DNA from: Primula veris
Taxonomy: Eukaryota; Streptophyta; Magnoliopsida; Ericales; Primulaceae
Direction: 5' to 3'
Assembly (NCBI GenBank): GCA_963682055.1
Contig: OY821740.1
Coordinates: 31,078,795-31,142,794 of the forward strand
Length of the DNA: 64,000 nt
Position 1 is the stretch's first letter, and every line of letters begins with the position of its first letter. The position numbers and the translations under genes are program-made. The notes under the pieces were generated by a model, which was not told the DNA's origin, did not search any database, and saw only the letters and a list, made by a program, of their open reading frames with translations. Below, piece by piece: positions 33,271 to 45,402 of the stretch.

Positions 33271-33983
33271 TTATGGACTTAGGTCTATAGCTTCTTCTTC
33301 ATTTGCTTTTTGATTTCCCGATTGCTTATCCAGCGCCATATATAACTTAAAATTTGGTCGAAAAAGTTCCTTCCATGGCGCAGCTGCCTCAGTGCGTGTT
33401 TGTTTCCACCGTGCTATAATTCCTGATATTGGGAAGATCCCTTCTTCTTTCGGAATAACCTGAGCATAGTGACAACGGTTGACGAACACTATTACAGTCG
33501 GGATGTAATTTGTCGTTACCTGAGGCGGACCAGTATAAAGAGGTAAAAAAGTGGAATTCCACACGTTTACCCCTCCATTATTATTTTGCCATAAGGACAA
33601 CAATACAATTGACATATTATAATGAGAAGCAATTAAAAACCCAAAGCCGGAAATCTCATCCATTTGTCAGAAGGTGCGGGATTTGTAGCATGATAAAAAT
33701 TTAAACTTGATAAAATATAATCATGCCGGTAAGCTTCAAAGTCAATATTATCAAACAGCTCATAATAAACACATTTCATTTGCTGCAGCTCTTGAAACAA
33801 CTCACATCTTACCGCGTACCAATCATCTTCCCCATGCTGTTTACCCGTAACATTTGCAAGTACCCGGAACCCGCAGTTACCATCCCCACGCACATCATAA
33901 ACCGTTTCGATGTAACTATATAACATGACCCATATTTGGTCACTGTACAGGAAGGTTGGCCTATTGGGGGTGGGTTTAGGGTT
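33271..33983 (-). pseudogene. OTU-type cysteine protease domain of the MULE
   Basis: In frame with the transposase after one stop codon. The OTU nucleophile motif is VRGDGNCGFRVLA (near 33885) and a His-containing strand FVNRCHYAQV lies near 33480, as expected for the catalytic His. A frameshift near 33660 divides the two motifs. OTU proteases remove ubiquitin-type modifiers; OTU-carrying MULEs are known in plants. Here the domain is broken and presumably inactive. Confidence 0.75.
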
Positions 33984-35315
33984 CTAGTTTCGCGGCCTCC
34001 TAGTTGGGTTTACCATTACCTCCGGTGTTTCATCTGCCTTACCTTTGCCCTTGTCCCTACTAGCACCAGCACTCTGTTCCTCCACATACTCCCATCCCGA
34101 CTTATCTCTCTTACTAGATTTGTCTCCCTTTCTAGGTCTCCCCCTATTTTGTCTCAATTCGGGGTCACTGATGGATGTTCTAGCTGGTACGGTTATCTCT
34201 CGGAGTTGTGTTTTCATACGCCGTTTTTCAACATTAGTTTTGCTAGCATAAACACTTTTAAACTCTTCTAGATCACCCTCTACCCCATAATCATCGGTGT
34301 TCCCATTATCATCAATTACGTCTAATTTTTTCCAGAATGGATTAATATATTCTAGAGGAAGAGGCTTCCCGAATAAAATATGTTCACTCATAATATGATG
34401 ACAAGGTAAACCGTGAGACAATTTGAAACCGCAAGAACAATTCTTATCAGCCTGGGCACTACATTTTTTGTGTTCTTGAAATAATAAATCAAAGGCATAG
34501 TGTGTGATATACGACCCAAGATTTATAAATAGAGGTGTTCGTTCAGAATGTGAAAAATAAGACTTGCATTTATCCAACTTCATCTTAATATCCTCAAACT
34601 GTTTTTCTAGAATTCTATTCACCTCTACCCAAACATTTTCAAGCGTGCCAGTATTTGTGAAAAGGGATCTTTTCAGCTTAGCATGTTGTTGTTCGGCTCG
34701 ATTGCTAGTTCTGTTACCTAAATGTGTTATATGGTTGGTATAGCATGCAACAAACTTTTCAGCATAATCATTTAAAAGCTTGTCTACATACTTAATCACA
34801 GCAGGGTACGATTTGTAAGAGGAATTGAAATAAGCTCGGTTATGATTGTACTCCTCTATCGAATCAGAATCAACCAATAAACCTCAATCATCTAGAAACG
34901 TTTGCCACTCCTCGTCAGGGATCTTTTTACGGCAGTTTTTCAAAACATTTTTTGCAATATGAAAAGTGCACAAAATATGATGAGAATCGGGAAAAACAAC
35001 GGATAAAGCATTTGATAAGGTCATTTCCCTGTCGGTTACAAACACCCTAGGTAGTATACAACCCTCCAATGTAAATTTAAAATTTTCCAATGTCCATATA
35101 TAACTTTCCTTTGTCTCATCACTCATGAAGACAAAACCTAAACAATATGTTTGGTTCGTTGATGTCATTCCTACGACTTCTAGAAATGAAATATTAAAAC
35201 GGTTTGTCCTATATGTACAATCCATTAACAAGACATCAGGAAAAGATTTGAACATCCTTATACAATCGGGGTGTGCAAAAAACAAGTTCTCAAGGCAATG
35301 GGTTGATGGGTTCAT
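33984..35315 (-). pseudogene. MULE transposase, N-terminally truncated
   Basis: The frame from 35315 holds the MULE transposase core: Asp in VLLMDCTYRTNRF, Asp in VFVTDREMTLSNA and the CTFHIAKNV segment. Further on comes a SWIM zinc finger, CSCGFKLSHGLPCHHI (about 34430-34380). An in-frame TGA at 34884-34886 splits it and a TAG at 33984-33986 separates it from the OTU part; the frame is otherwise continuous. The usual N-terminal DNA-binding region (FAR1/WRKY-GCM1 type) is missing because the right terminal repeat begins about 30 bp before the frame. Confidence 0.85.
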
Positions 35316-35413
35316 ATTATAGTAGAATGTGTACCGATGTCTATCCGTAGATTAAATCTACGGTTTACAGTAAATCACTGTAAACCGTAGATTTAATCTA
35401 CGGTTACAGCGTT

Positions 35414-36288
35414 TTAAAAGAATTTTTGCTGTTTATTAAGTCACTCTCATATCATAAACAGATTATCTCACAAATATCTCACCTAATCAACTATTCATAG
35501 ATATCCAAACATCCAAGCTAGATGTATAAATCGGTTTGCGTATTTTTATGCTTGTTCCTCTCAACGAATCTCTCTATTTTGTAACAATAAACACACTTAT
35601 ACAAATGTTTCATAGAATTAAATAGCCAATTACACAAAATCCTAAGTTATCTAATTTAAAATATATTCTAGTATATGTTATTTCCAACTATGTCATCAGA
35701 CTCAGTTTATTGTGAGTCGCAATTGTGGTTGCAGTTATATTGTACTGGAGTTCTGCGTTAAACATACTTACATATATTCAATGATTACTACTGAAATAGT
35801 ATGTCACGCACAATGAAAAAAAACAATTATTAAGACCTAAAATAGGTCCTTGCAGAAAGTTAAGAAATTTTGAACAATTTAGTTCTAATTTCTGCTTTCT
35901 TTTCTTTTCAATCAAAGCATCACCCCGTTCAGTTATACAACTTGATTGTGGGGGTAGCTACTATAAAATTAAAAGGAGGGGAAATATCTGTTTAGTATGA
36001 TGCTATGTCTTAATTATAAGAAACACAATGTACTAAAATGCCCTCATCTTTTCTCCATCTTTTAATATTAGTTACATGTTTGACCTTTTTTTCCCATCAT
36101 AACTGCTTAAATTTTGGAATTCAAATTGTGTTAAAAAGGAAAATTAATAATAAAGAAAACTACCAAAAAAATGAAGAGAAAAATTGGAGGGCATAAAGAA
36201 AAAACTGTAAATAGAACACATATAGTTAGCGTCATAGGGAATCATGGGAATTTGTTTTTAAATAATATAGAGACAAAATCAAACATAT

Positions 36289-36326
<38 letters not shown>

Positions 36327-37106
36327 ATTTAAACAAACAAATGAAAAGCCAAGAAAAATAGTAGCAAAAATAGAAAACAAAAGAAGCATGAGAGCATCAT
36401 ATAGCATCAATACAAAAAATAGAGCATTATGGAGCAACATGTAGAATCGCAAATTAAATTTAAAAATAAAACATCCAAAACACTAAAAACAACAATCAAA
36501 ATCGAAAAATTATGGAGAATCACAAAACACAAAACTGTCATGCTCAGTCACAGCATCATGGAGCAAACATGAAAACCCATAATAAGATAAACAATAGTGA
36601 ATAATAAGTAATGAATGCATCACATAGCATCATAACACCAATACCATCTAATAGGATCATAGTGTGCATCTTTAATCATACGACAAAATATATATGAGAT
36701 GATGCTCGGATTGGATAAAGGTTTGAAATAAAGAACAAATTTGAAAATTCAAAAAATGAAACTGAGGTTATATATTTGAAAGAAAATATCTTCAGTATTG
36801 CAAATTTACAAACTTTATATAAAAGAATATATCATCTAAAAGAAACTGAGATTATTTTGACTCAAAGTACCACATCAACCACTAGATGTTTGGAAATCTT
36901 TTTTTGGGTATAAAATAGGCACATCGAAGTACCAGGAGTATCTGTAAATCTAGATATATCATTTTTTTCAGTGAAATATTAGGGTGTTTTACAGGGTTGC
37001 ATACCCTCTTGGTCCCCTGGTGTCTGGTCGTTGCAAAGAACCAGGGCAATCCAACTTGTACATACATTTCATATATGTGATTTCTTTCTTTGATTAAAAG
37101 AAAAGA

Positions 37107-37160
<54 letters not shown>

Positions 37161-38534
37161 ATATATATATATATCATTTTTTTAACTGTTGTATTGATAA
37201 GTTAACTAGACATTCATGATGGTCCTGGATGACCATGTTTGCTTAAAACATGGTTAGGAAAACAGTTAAAACTAACTTAGTGGTGGGTTTTTGACCATGT
37301 TTTTCCTATAACTAATTAATTAGATGTGTACCAAGTGATGACTTTACCTTAAAAGAACTGGACTGTTGTGGCTATTAAGAAGTTATGTTATCACCATTGT
37401 TTCTTTCTACCCTACTATAGCACTCCCAGTCTCTCACTAACCTATGTGTTACATTTTTGTACTCTAGATGACAAATTGAAACAAGTTTTAAAAAGTTAGG
37501 TTAGAATAATCATGTCGCCTGATACGAAGAAAAAGAAAGTGCACAATTGTTTAGTATGTTGACGATATGAAGTCCGTCTAATCCGTTTGTTGGGACTTGG
37601 GAGTAATTAAACAAAGTGTTGAACCCCGCTGGGAATGCAAACGGAGCATCTCCCTCGATATGTGCCGTTGCTCCAGAACAAAAGCAAGAATCTAAAGTGA
37701 CAAGTCACAAGTCATTGAGACACTCCCTGAGTGGCAAAAAATATAAGTCCATTTGTTATTTTTGTTTTTGTATAAGACAATAATAAGATTCATAACTACC
37801 AACGGAGACGCTGGAAATAGGAACCAACATTAGGATATGAATTTTAGTACCCCCACCATCTGGAGAGCAAAGTAAACAGCTTTAATAGTCAGAAGATGTG
37901 AATTGATGAGGATGATTTCCTTTAACCTCTTGCAGAATCGGGATTTTACAATTTATACTACATTTGAAATTTTTATTGATTGGGCATCCGTCCCTCCTAT
38001 CATTTTTCGTGCTGTTTTAGGATCTAAAAATTTCGTACTAAGCGGAAATGTAATTGCTTGCGATACATTATTTTTTTTATTGAAGTTTGTTATTCAACTT
38101 GTTACTTAGAAATCACTGCAAGTTATTAGTATAATTTGTTCGTAACTGCGACATTTTAAGTAAGTAGATTGGAGAATATTTCGTGGGCTATTTTTGGCAA
38201 CACATTTTCTGGTCCATAATCATATTTAAAAAATCTTTTTTAAAAATCAGTTGAAAATCTAGATTTTTATTTTAAATTTCTTAGTTCTTTTAGCCTAAAA
38301 ATATGCTAAATAATCTAACGGTCTAAACGTACTCACAAATTTTTAAAATAAAAAATCCAAAGACCAGGTTCAAAAATCCATTCCTAAACGAACCTATCGT
38401 TTTTCTTTGAAATTTAATTTGTGGTGAATCATTACATCTGAAGGTCAATTTTAATTTTTCATCATTCAGGAGAATCATGATAACTTTTATGTTTCGCTTT
38501 ATTTCACTTATTTGCTTTGACATCAACTTCAGTT
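35414..38534. other. Gene-free stretch with microsatellites
   Basis: AT-rich. (CA)n followed by (TA)n at about 36290-36327, and an interrupted (TA)n run at about 37108-37175. The end at 38200-38420 holds TTGGCAACA and AAATCAGTTGAAAATC-type text resembling MITE ends at 15040. No coding sequence is supported. Confidence 0.4.
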
Positions 38535-41500
38535 TTATAACAACTGAACGGATAGAGGGCTGAGGGCATTGTGCATGCTAGTATTAGATGACCACACCAG
38601 ATACCCTTGAACATAAGTTGTGGTTGGAACCAATGACGAGCGGCTAAATGTGACTTCATAGGGTAGTTTTTCATTTGCCTTAGTGAACTCGAGTGTGTTC
38701 GGTTCGACTGTAACCTTAACACCAAGTGGATTGTTGATGAAGGATTGATAGAAAGATTTCGCGGGACCAACATTTGTAGCTGTCCGCTTATAAGTCAAAT
38801 TGGTCATGCCCAGAGCTACTGAAAACGAAGGATAATTTAGTGCTGCTTCTGGAATAGCGGTTATTTCTGAGCACTTCACTCTTGTATTCGTGATAACCGC
38901 AACTTCTGTATCGTTATAATTCAAGCCGCATAAGTACGGTACATAATCATTGGGTTCAAGATCATATATGATCCCGGGGTCCGATGCTCGTGAAGGTTCA
39001 ACATGGCCAACTCCTACAGCGAACATATCAGCACGATTTAATCTCTCATCAAGAATCAACTTGTTTTCAAGGTTTGTGATAGCTGCAGTTGTCATAATTG
39101 CTGATTTTATAGCTGCAGGGGACCACTCTGGATGAGCGGCTTTGAGCAATGCTGCTATACCACTAAGGTGTGGACAAGACATTGAAGTACCCGATATCAC
39201 GTTAAATGGTATCCCTGTTTTATTATTAATGGATACCGGCCAGGCAGCTAAAACACTCACCCCGGGTCCGATAATGTCGGGTTTCAAAATCCCAGGGCTT
39301 GGCATGTTCGGCCCTCTTGATGAGAAGGATGCAACCTGGGGAGCCGTTTTATCTCCAATAACAGTTTCTTTGAATAAAATTGCTGTTGTTGGTGATGTCG
39401 TAGAATTGATGTATTGTTTAATCTTTAATCCTGCGGCGTACGAAACATGCACCGCTGGCAAAACATGGGCATCGGCAAGGGTACTATACGCGTCAGGAAA
39501 ATCGTTCATAAGAATCATCCCAGCCCCACCGGCGTCCTTAACCTCTTGTCCTTTATTAACTCTCCCAACGCCACCACCTCGCATGCATAACACCACCTTT
39601 CCCTTGATATTGGTGTTGTTAAAAGATCCCAGCCCACAAAATGCAGAATCTGGAATTTTCACTCCTGCGTATACTAGAGGTAACATAAGGGATAAAAAAT
39701 GGTCAGGTTGAAAGATAGTTTCGCCATTGTATTCCTTCTCATTACCAAGCATGACTGTGGATCTTATATGTCTATCCATTGTGCTTGCACCAACAGTAAG
39801 GATCCAAGGAGCTCCGTTTGATACAGTTGTGTTTGACGGGCCTGAGTTTCCAGCTGAGCAACTAACAAAAATGCCCTTCTGAATAGCAGAAAATGCTCCC
39901 AATGCGATTGCATCGGAGTAGAATGGGGTAGGACCCCCACCGAGGCTGAGAGAGAGAATATCCACACCTATTGCAGCTTCCATGGCAGCTAATATGTCGG
40001 CCTCGCCACATCCACTATCGCCACAAACTTTATACATCGCCACGTGGGCTAGAGGTGCCATCCCTACAGCAGTGCCGTTGGCTTGGCCAAATACATTCGC
40101 ACCTGTCAAAAGGATGTTTTAAATAGTTATCCATGTTCATTTCAGTTTAACACAACCCTGCATCCTTTTAAGTCGCTGTTTTAAAAAGCGTGTTATATTG
40201 AGCAACATTTCGCGATATAGCGTTTTTCGAAAAAAATTTGCATATGCTAAAACACTATTTGAGTGAGAAAGCGCTAAATTCGCGCTATTGGGACCAAAAG
40301 CGTAAATAGCGAGTTAGGGGAAAAAACAACGGATATAAATAATTAATATATATTGTGTATTTCATAAAAGTGTGTGTAGTACATATTGTTGTGACAATGC
40401 ATTATGTTCCAACATACTCAAGTTCAAAACTCACTTTCAGCAACATTTTTTTTTCGATTTTTTTTTATTATTACCCAATATAACTATACATTTTATCTTT
40501 TATTGTTATATACTCTAAAGTTTAGTGTATATTTAGGCAAAAAAAAAATTACACCGTAAAACGCTATGTAGCAACGCTATTTGCGTTTTTAGCATTTCTC
40601 TCGAAAAAACGCTACGGTAACGATAACATTATTTAAAACATTGTTTTAAGTATATGGTTATTGATGAACTTACTAACTTATTCGGATCCATCCTTTCAGT
40701 TTCAGTGGCGAGTTTTACCAAAAAGTTTGTATTGGTCGATATCGATCAAAGCTCATACATTGTTTCCTATTGAACTAGCAGGAAAACTTCAGGCGCCTTT
40801 TATGTGATAAAAAATGATTAAATGGTAATGATCTTTAAACTTTCCGCTACATCAATTTATTTATCTGTTTCTAGTGTTCACTTCATTATTGTTAATTATC
40901 TTAAGAGAAAGAGTGATGACATCAAGACAGCTATTTTATTTTGTAAACCAACATAAAGATATATCATTTCTACCATTAAACTGAACATAAATGTCCGAAA
41001 ATATAGAAGTTAAAGGTCAGAGCAATCACACCAGAATTTATGTCATCCTATCTATATTTATCACAAAGTTCACACTTTATTAACTAATACACACAATATC
41101 ACTGGCTCTCTATATCGGTAGCTATTAGCATTAAAAACTCTGGAAAAACAAATGTTCAGTTTTAATACTACCTTTCACGAAATTCCCTGCAGCTGTACTA
41201 GAGGTGTGAGTCCCATGGCCATCATTGTCCAAGGGAGTCTTTTTCGGGCCATCTCCAAAACTCCTAGCACCGATAAGTTTGTTGTTACACAATGTTTTTT
41301 CAAATTCGCACTTCCCCTTCCACTTCTTAGGCGGAGGGGGAACCCCTTCATCGTTAAATGAAGGGTGGTTAGGGGTAATACCAGTGTCTAAAACCCCAAT
41401 GATCACTCCCTCCCCATAATTCGACACTCGCCAAGTTCCCAAATTCTGATGCAACCCAAGAAATTTCGGAGTATGAGTCGTGTGTAGACCCAGGATCTTT

Positions 41501-41829
41501 TGAGGACGAGCTGAAAGAAAGCCCTCAATTTTCTCCATGGATTTTGCATGTCCGGACGTGAGCTTGGCTGCAAAGCCCGTGGCTACGTGGTTATAAGTAT
41601 ATACTAAAACAGGTGTTGGCCCGGTCGATGATACAGAAGTTGGCAAGAATGATTCGTAATATTTTACTTGGTCTTGCAGTTCGTTTAAATTTCGATCTTC
41701 GGGCAAGCTTACATGCACAATGTAGGTTTGTAACGCTATGTCCTCAACTTCTTGAGCATGGATTGTGTGAAAACTAAAAATACAAACTATACTAAGAATG
41801 TAAATGAAGCTTATGATGCTCTTCTCCAT
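38535..41829 (-). CDS. Subtilisin-like serine protease (SBT1-type subtilase)
   Basis: Two exons, 41829-41172 and 40102-38535, join in phase (phase 1) to give 741 residues, a normal length for plant subtilases. These are secreted proteases acting in the apoplast. A signal peptide covers residues 1-25 (hydrophobic [14 protein letters not shown]), then an inhibitor I9 prodomain (about 34-120). Catalytic residues are D148 (GVLDTGI), H205 (DGHGTHT) and S526 (GTSMSCPH); N305 in SAGNSG forms the oxyanion hole. A PA domain is inserted at about 360-460, and a fibronectin-III-like end follows. All key residues are intact. A TATA box (minus, 41911-41918) lies 85 bp before the ATG. The 1069-bp intron contains a Mutator-like MITE. 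Substrate is unknown. Confidence 0.95.
40175..40643. mobile_element. Mutator-like MITE, copy D, in the subtilase intron
   Basis: The flanks TTTTAAGTC (40166-40174) and TTTTAAGTA (40644-40652) match at 8 of 9 bases. Ends are GCTGTTTTAAA and, in reverse complement, CAATGTTTTAAA. The interior shares AAAACGCTATGTAGCAACGC and the AT-rich core with copy A at 19871. It is noncoding. Confidence 0.7.
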
Positions 41830-41910
41830 AATTGAAGATTTTAACTAAGAGAAGAGTGTTGTTATAGACGATCTTTTTTATTATACCATGAATCAGGTAC
41901 TGCATGTGTG

Positions 41911-41918
41911 TTTATATA
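41911..41918 (-). promoter_or_regulatory. TATA box of the subtilase gene
   Basis: Minus strand TATATAAA about 85 bp before the ATG at 41829, a normal plant spacing. Confidence 0.55.
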
Positions 41919-43916
41919 GATAACAAGGGAGACATATGTGCATGAAGCTTATATGTAGTGAAGCAAAATAGTGTGCATGTACTGTTTACTACGTTTTTTA
42001 TGTGAATAATGCCAAAAATTATTAAAAGAATCGAATATTTAAGGAAGAGCCCACCAAAAGAGACGATAACAATGAAGACATAGTACAAAAATTATTGGCC
42101 GGCATTTTAAAGTTAACTATGATATAAATGGCTATATTTTTGTAATTATTAGAATTAATTCTACAGTGACCGTGCTCCTGTCAATATACTTCCAAATACT
42201 GCCTGTTTTGATATTAATGTCAGGGAACAATCTTAATTTCAATCACTAGTAAACAGTAACCTTATAAAGTTATAATTCATCAGGTTCATAATACATGCAA
42301 AAATAGAACAGCCGTCACAGCCTCAAACCTTTTTACCAGTGTGTGCTCAATGCTCATCAGTGCTTTATCAATTTTTTGAGTGAAAAGGTTAATTCATCAG
42401 TATGTCAAACCATCGGTTAAAATTACAATTAGACAAGTCAAATTGGCATGTGTAAAAAATGGAAGTTAGTATTTTACACCATGGTTACCTCCAAGATATA
42501 ACATGGTTTTCCTCGCCTTGCAGTATGTTTTTTTTTCCAGGAATGGTATTGCAAATTAAGAACGTGGCCTTTTAAAAAGAAAACAAAAAAAAAAAACGGT
42601 AGTAATTAGAGTTATTTAACAAGGCAACGAATATAATTAAATGAAAAGCCAGTGATTAACGTCTACTATAACATCACATGCTTGGGGTCTAAGTCTAACA
42701 CACAGATGGATAATTGAAGGGCTATCATTACAATGTCACAATTAATATAAATTGAAGTTACAATTTGACAGGTCAAATGGTCATATGTAACAAATGGAAG
42801 TCATGAGTTTATTACACCATGCAGGTTACGTCCAAGATTTATACATGGTTTTCCCTGTCTTGTACTAATGTATTGCAAAAAAAAACGTTGTCTTAAAAAA
42901 GAAGACATAAGAATAGTAGTAAATTAGAGATCTGTTAACAAGGTAACGAATATTATTAATCAAATAAAAAGCCAGTTAACGTCTACTATGACATCACAAT
43001 ATGCTTATTTATTGGGGGCTCTGACCGACTCCTTTGGTTTTATATTGATAAATTTCATATCATGGATACAAAAGTTTGCAAAGCAAATGTTAGAGTCAAA
43101 CAAATGATTTCTAAATTGATTACAAAAAGAAGAAACAAAAGATAAAACATAAATCAAATTTACTTTTCTATTTGGGTAAAGTTCATGGAAAAGACAAAAA
43201 AGGTACACAACTTGAGTATTAAAATCATATATTTTCTACGTAATTTTTATGTGTTGTATAACTTGTGTTTTTCTTGTCAAATACAGGATAAACAATTAAA
43301 GTTATAGCCTATCATACAACATCTGCAAAAAGAAATACTACGGTCTTTTGCTTTTTGTACCTTCTATTATTGTGTGAACAGAAGAGCTCTATTATTGTAC
43401 CTTCTGTTCACATTTTTTTCGTATATTCTCATTTTTATCTAATTTAATATCTTCTGTTCACATTTTTTTCGATTTAAAACCAAACCGTTAAAAAAATGGA
43501 TGAAGTACGATCTTTTAAAATAAGCATGTGCATGGGACATAACTGTTTTCCATACAAAATTCGATGGAAAAGTACAAAAAACAAAAAAAAAACACAAGAA
43601 TGGATGGTATTAATTTAGAAATTAATTAAGGTGCATGTTACCAATTGAGAAAATAACAACAATACATAGTACAAATTAATTTGCTAAAAGCCCCGTATAC
43701 TAAATATCTTTTAAATTTATTTATTTTATAATGGATGTAGTATTTCATCAAAACATGATACATAGGAGTCATTTCCATCTTTATAATGGATGTGTGCGAA
43801 CCACAAAGACTACATTATCTATTTATTGACAATCTTAGTTTTCTACTTCAACTTATTGATCATCCTAGCTAACAATCATCTATGCAATCATAATTTTCCA
43901 CCTCAACTTATCGATC
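41919..43916. other. Gene-free stretch with a ~320-bp tandem duplication
   Basis: Two diverged copies, about 42420-42690 and 42740-43010, share GTCAAAT...TGGAAGT, ACATGGTTTTCC and AACGTCTACTAT...ACATCAC (42659 and 42979). The rest is AT-rich without a supported gene. Confidence 0.5.
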
Positions 43917-43924
43917 ATCCTAGC

Positions 43925-43992
43925 CAGGGACGGCTCAGTACTGTTGGTTGCCTAAGTCACAGTCCAGTTTTTTTTTTTTCCAAGACCTATTA

Positions 43993-44054
<62 letters not shown>

Positions 44055-44109
44055 ACCTCAGCCCAGTTTTTGTCCCAGACCTATTGGACTTGGGTCTGGG
44101 CCGCCCCTG
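43925..44109. mobile_element. hAT-type MITE, 185 bp, with expanded TA repeat
   Basis: Flanked by perfect 8-bp duplications ATCCTAGC (43917-43924 and 44110-44117). The ends CAGGGACGGCTCAG and, in reverse complement, CAGGGGCGGCCCAG are the inverted repeats of many plant hAT elements. About half of the element is a (TA)n run at 44000-44051. Confidence 0.85.
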
Positions 44110-44117
44110 ATCCTAGC

Positions 44118-45039
44118 TAACAATCTTCTATACGATCATAGTTGTCCACTTCAACTTATCGATCATCCTAGCTAACAATCATCTATACGGTCATAGTTTT
44201 CCACTTCAGTCACCATAGTATGTTGGGTCTTTATTTGCAATCGGTACAGAGCAGTTGAAAGAAGTTTTTCTCACGGTAATATGCACATGCAATACGTATA
44301 GACAACGGAGCACTTGGCTCAACTGACAAAACAGGTAGTGCTGGCTTAGCTTATGTCTTAGATTCAAGTCTTGAGATATATTTTATACTTGTTAGGGAGA
44401 GCTATGTGGCCCTTGTAATCTTATCCGGCATGAATCGTATTGTAGTCGAGCCCTAATGTGACGGACGGATGACGGATGGTTTAATGGTCGATAGTTGTTA
44501 GGTCAGAAAGTGAAAGCGGCAAGTGATATGAGAAACGGAAACATAGGCAGAAAACACGAGCTAATATTTATGGAAACGTTAAACACTGACATAGTCAATT
44601 TTTTAACATAAAATATGTAAGAAATGTTTTATGAAACAGTTTTAAGAATTTAACAATTATAAAGAGAACACCCAATTGATTTATTATAATTTAAGAGATA
44701 TCATTGCTAATAATATGAGTAATGTTGTAAGAGATAATTTATTAAAATATTATATATGCTCTTTTGCTATCTTGATTTCATCATATTTTAAATGCATTTT
44801 TCTACTATTTCAAAAAATAGTATCTTATAAATTTCTTAAATGTTTTATTGAGATTTCCTAAAAGCATTATTTAACAATTTAAAAGCTTTCGCTGAAGTTT
44901 ATGAAACGTTTATTTTTAAAAGATTACTAAACCCGTCTTCGAAATGTGTTTCCGGAAAAACACAATACATACCCTAACGGGAGTTTCCTGGTAATTGTGT
45001 TTTAACCAACGGAAAAGAAAGAAAGACAGTACGGTAATA
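44118..45039. other. Gene-free stretch
   Basis: Contains two more partial copies of the text CTTATCGATCATCCTAGCTA seen before the hAT MITE (a ~70-bp unit repeated from 43850 to 44210). No gene is supported. Confidence 0.4.
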
Positions 45040-45048
45040 CACTAATAG

Positions 45049-45393
45049 GGGTTTTTAGCCATTTTTTTTTACCCTTAATTGTTAATGTTTTCTTGATTAG
45101 TACCCTAAATTCTTATTTTTATTGTTTAGTAACCTGAATTCAAGTATTTTTTTCATTCTGAACCATTTCGTCCAATTACGTGACACATGGTACCGGAATA
45201 ATTGAATTGAGGGTATTAAATAAAAAAATAATCGAGAATTTAGGGTACTAATAAGAATATATCAGGTACCGAAATGAACGAAAAAGTTCAAAAAAAAAAA
45301 AACTTAAATTCAGGGTACTAAATAAAGAAAAGTAAGAATTCAGGATACTAATCGAGAAAACAACAATTCATGACACAAAAACCATAAAAAACC
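45049..45393. mobile_element. Foldback MITE with 9-bp target duplication
   Basis: CACTAATAG flanks both sides (45040-45048 and 45394-45402). Long inverted arms of about 100 bp carry GGGTTTTTAGCC / GGTTTTTTATGG and TTCTTGATTAGTACCCT / TTCTCGATTAGTATCCT. The 9-bp duplication suggests a Mutator-type origin, unrelated in sequence to the GCGCTATTT family. Confidence 0.75.
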
Positions 45394-45402
45394 CACTAAT
45401 AG

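Larger units (their letters stand above)
32588..35413 (-). mobile_element. Mutator-like element with transposase and OTU protease
   Basis: The ends are inverted repeats of about 75-80 bp: the left one starts AACGCAATGACCGTAG, the right one in reverse complement AACGCTGTAACCGTAG. They are built of 40-bp units each holding the 19-bp near-palindrome CCGTAGATTTAATCTACGG (left at 32598, 32638, 32678; right at 35345, 35385). Inside is a minus-strand transposase-OTU frame. A clear 9-bp duplication was not found; both flanks share TTAAAA. Confidence 0.8.

Noticed and set aside
32703..33663. Possible separate gene from the 33271-33663 frame
   Set aside because: It is the frameshifted C-terminal part of the OTU domain of the MULE, not an independent gene; 32703-32969 is AT-rich noise.
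37000..37070. A structured RNA around GGTCCCCTGGTGTCTGG
   Set aside because: Some local pairing is possible, but no tRNA, snoRNA or miRNA pattern can be supported from sequence alone.
39142..39711. Plus-strand frame of 189 residues inside the subtilase
   Set aside because: It mirrors the conserved minus-strand subtilase exon and has no independent support.
43790..44175. Two overlapping frames of 106 and 75 residues
   Set aside because: They translate the (TA)n run of the hAT MITE (YIYIYI) and its flanks.
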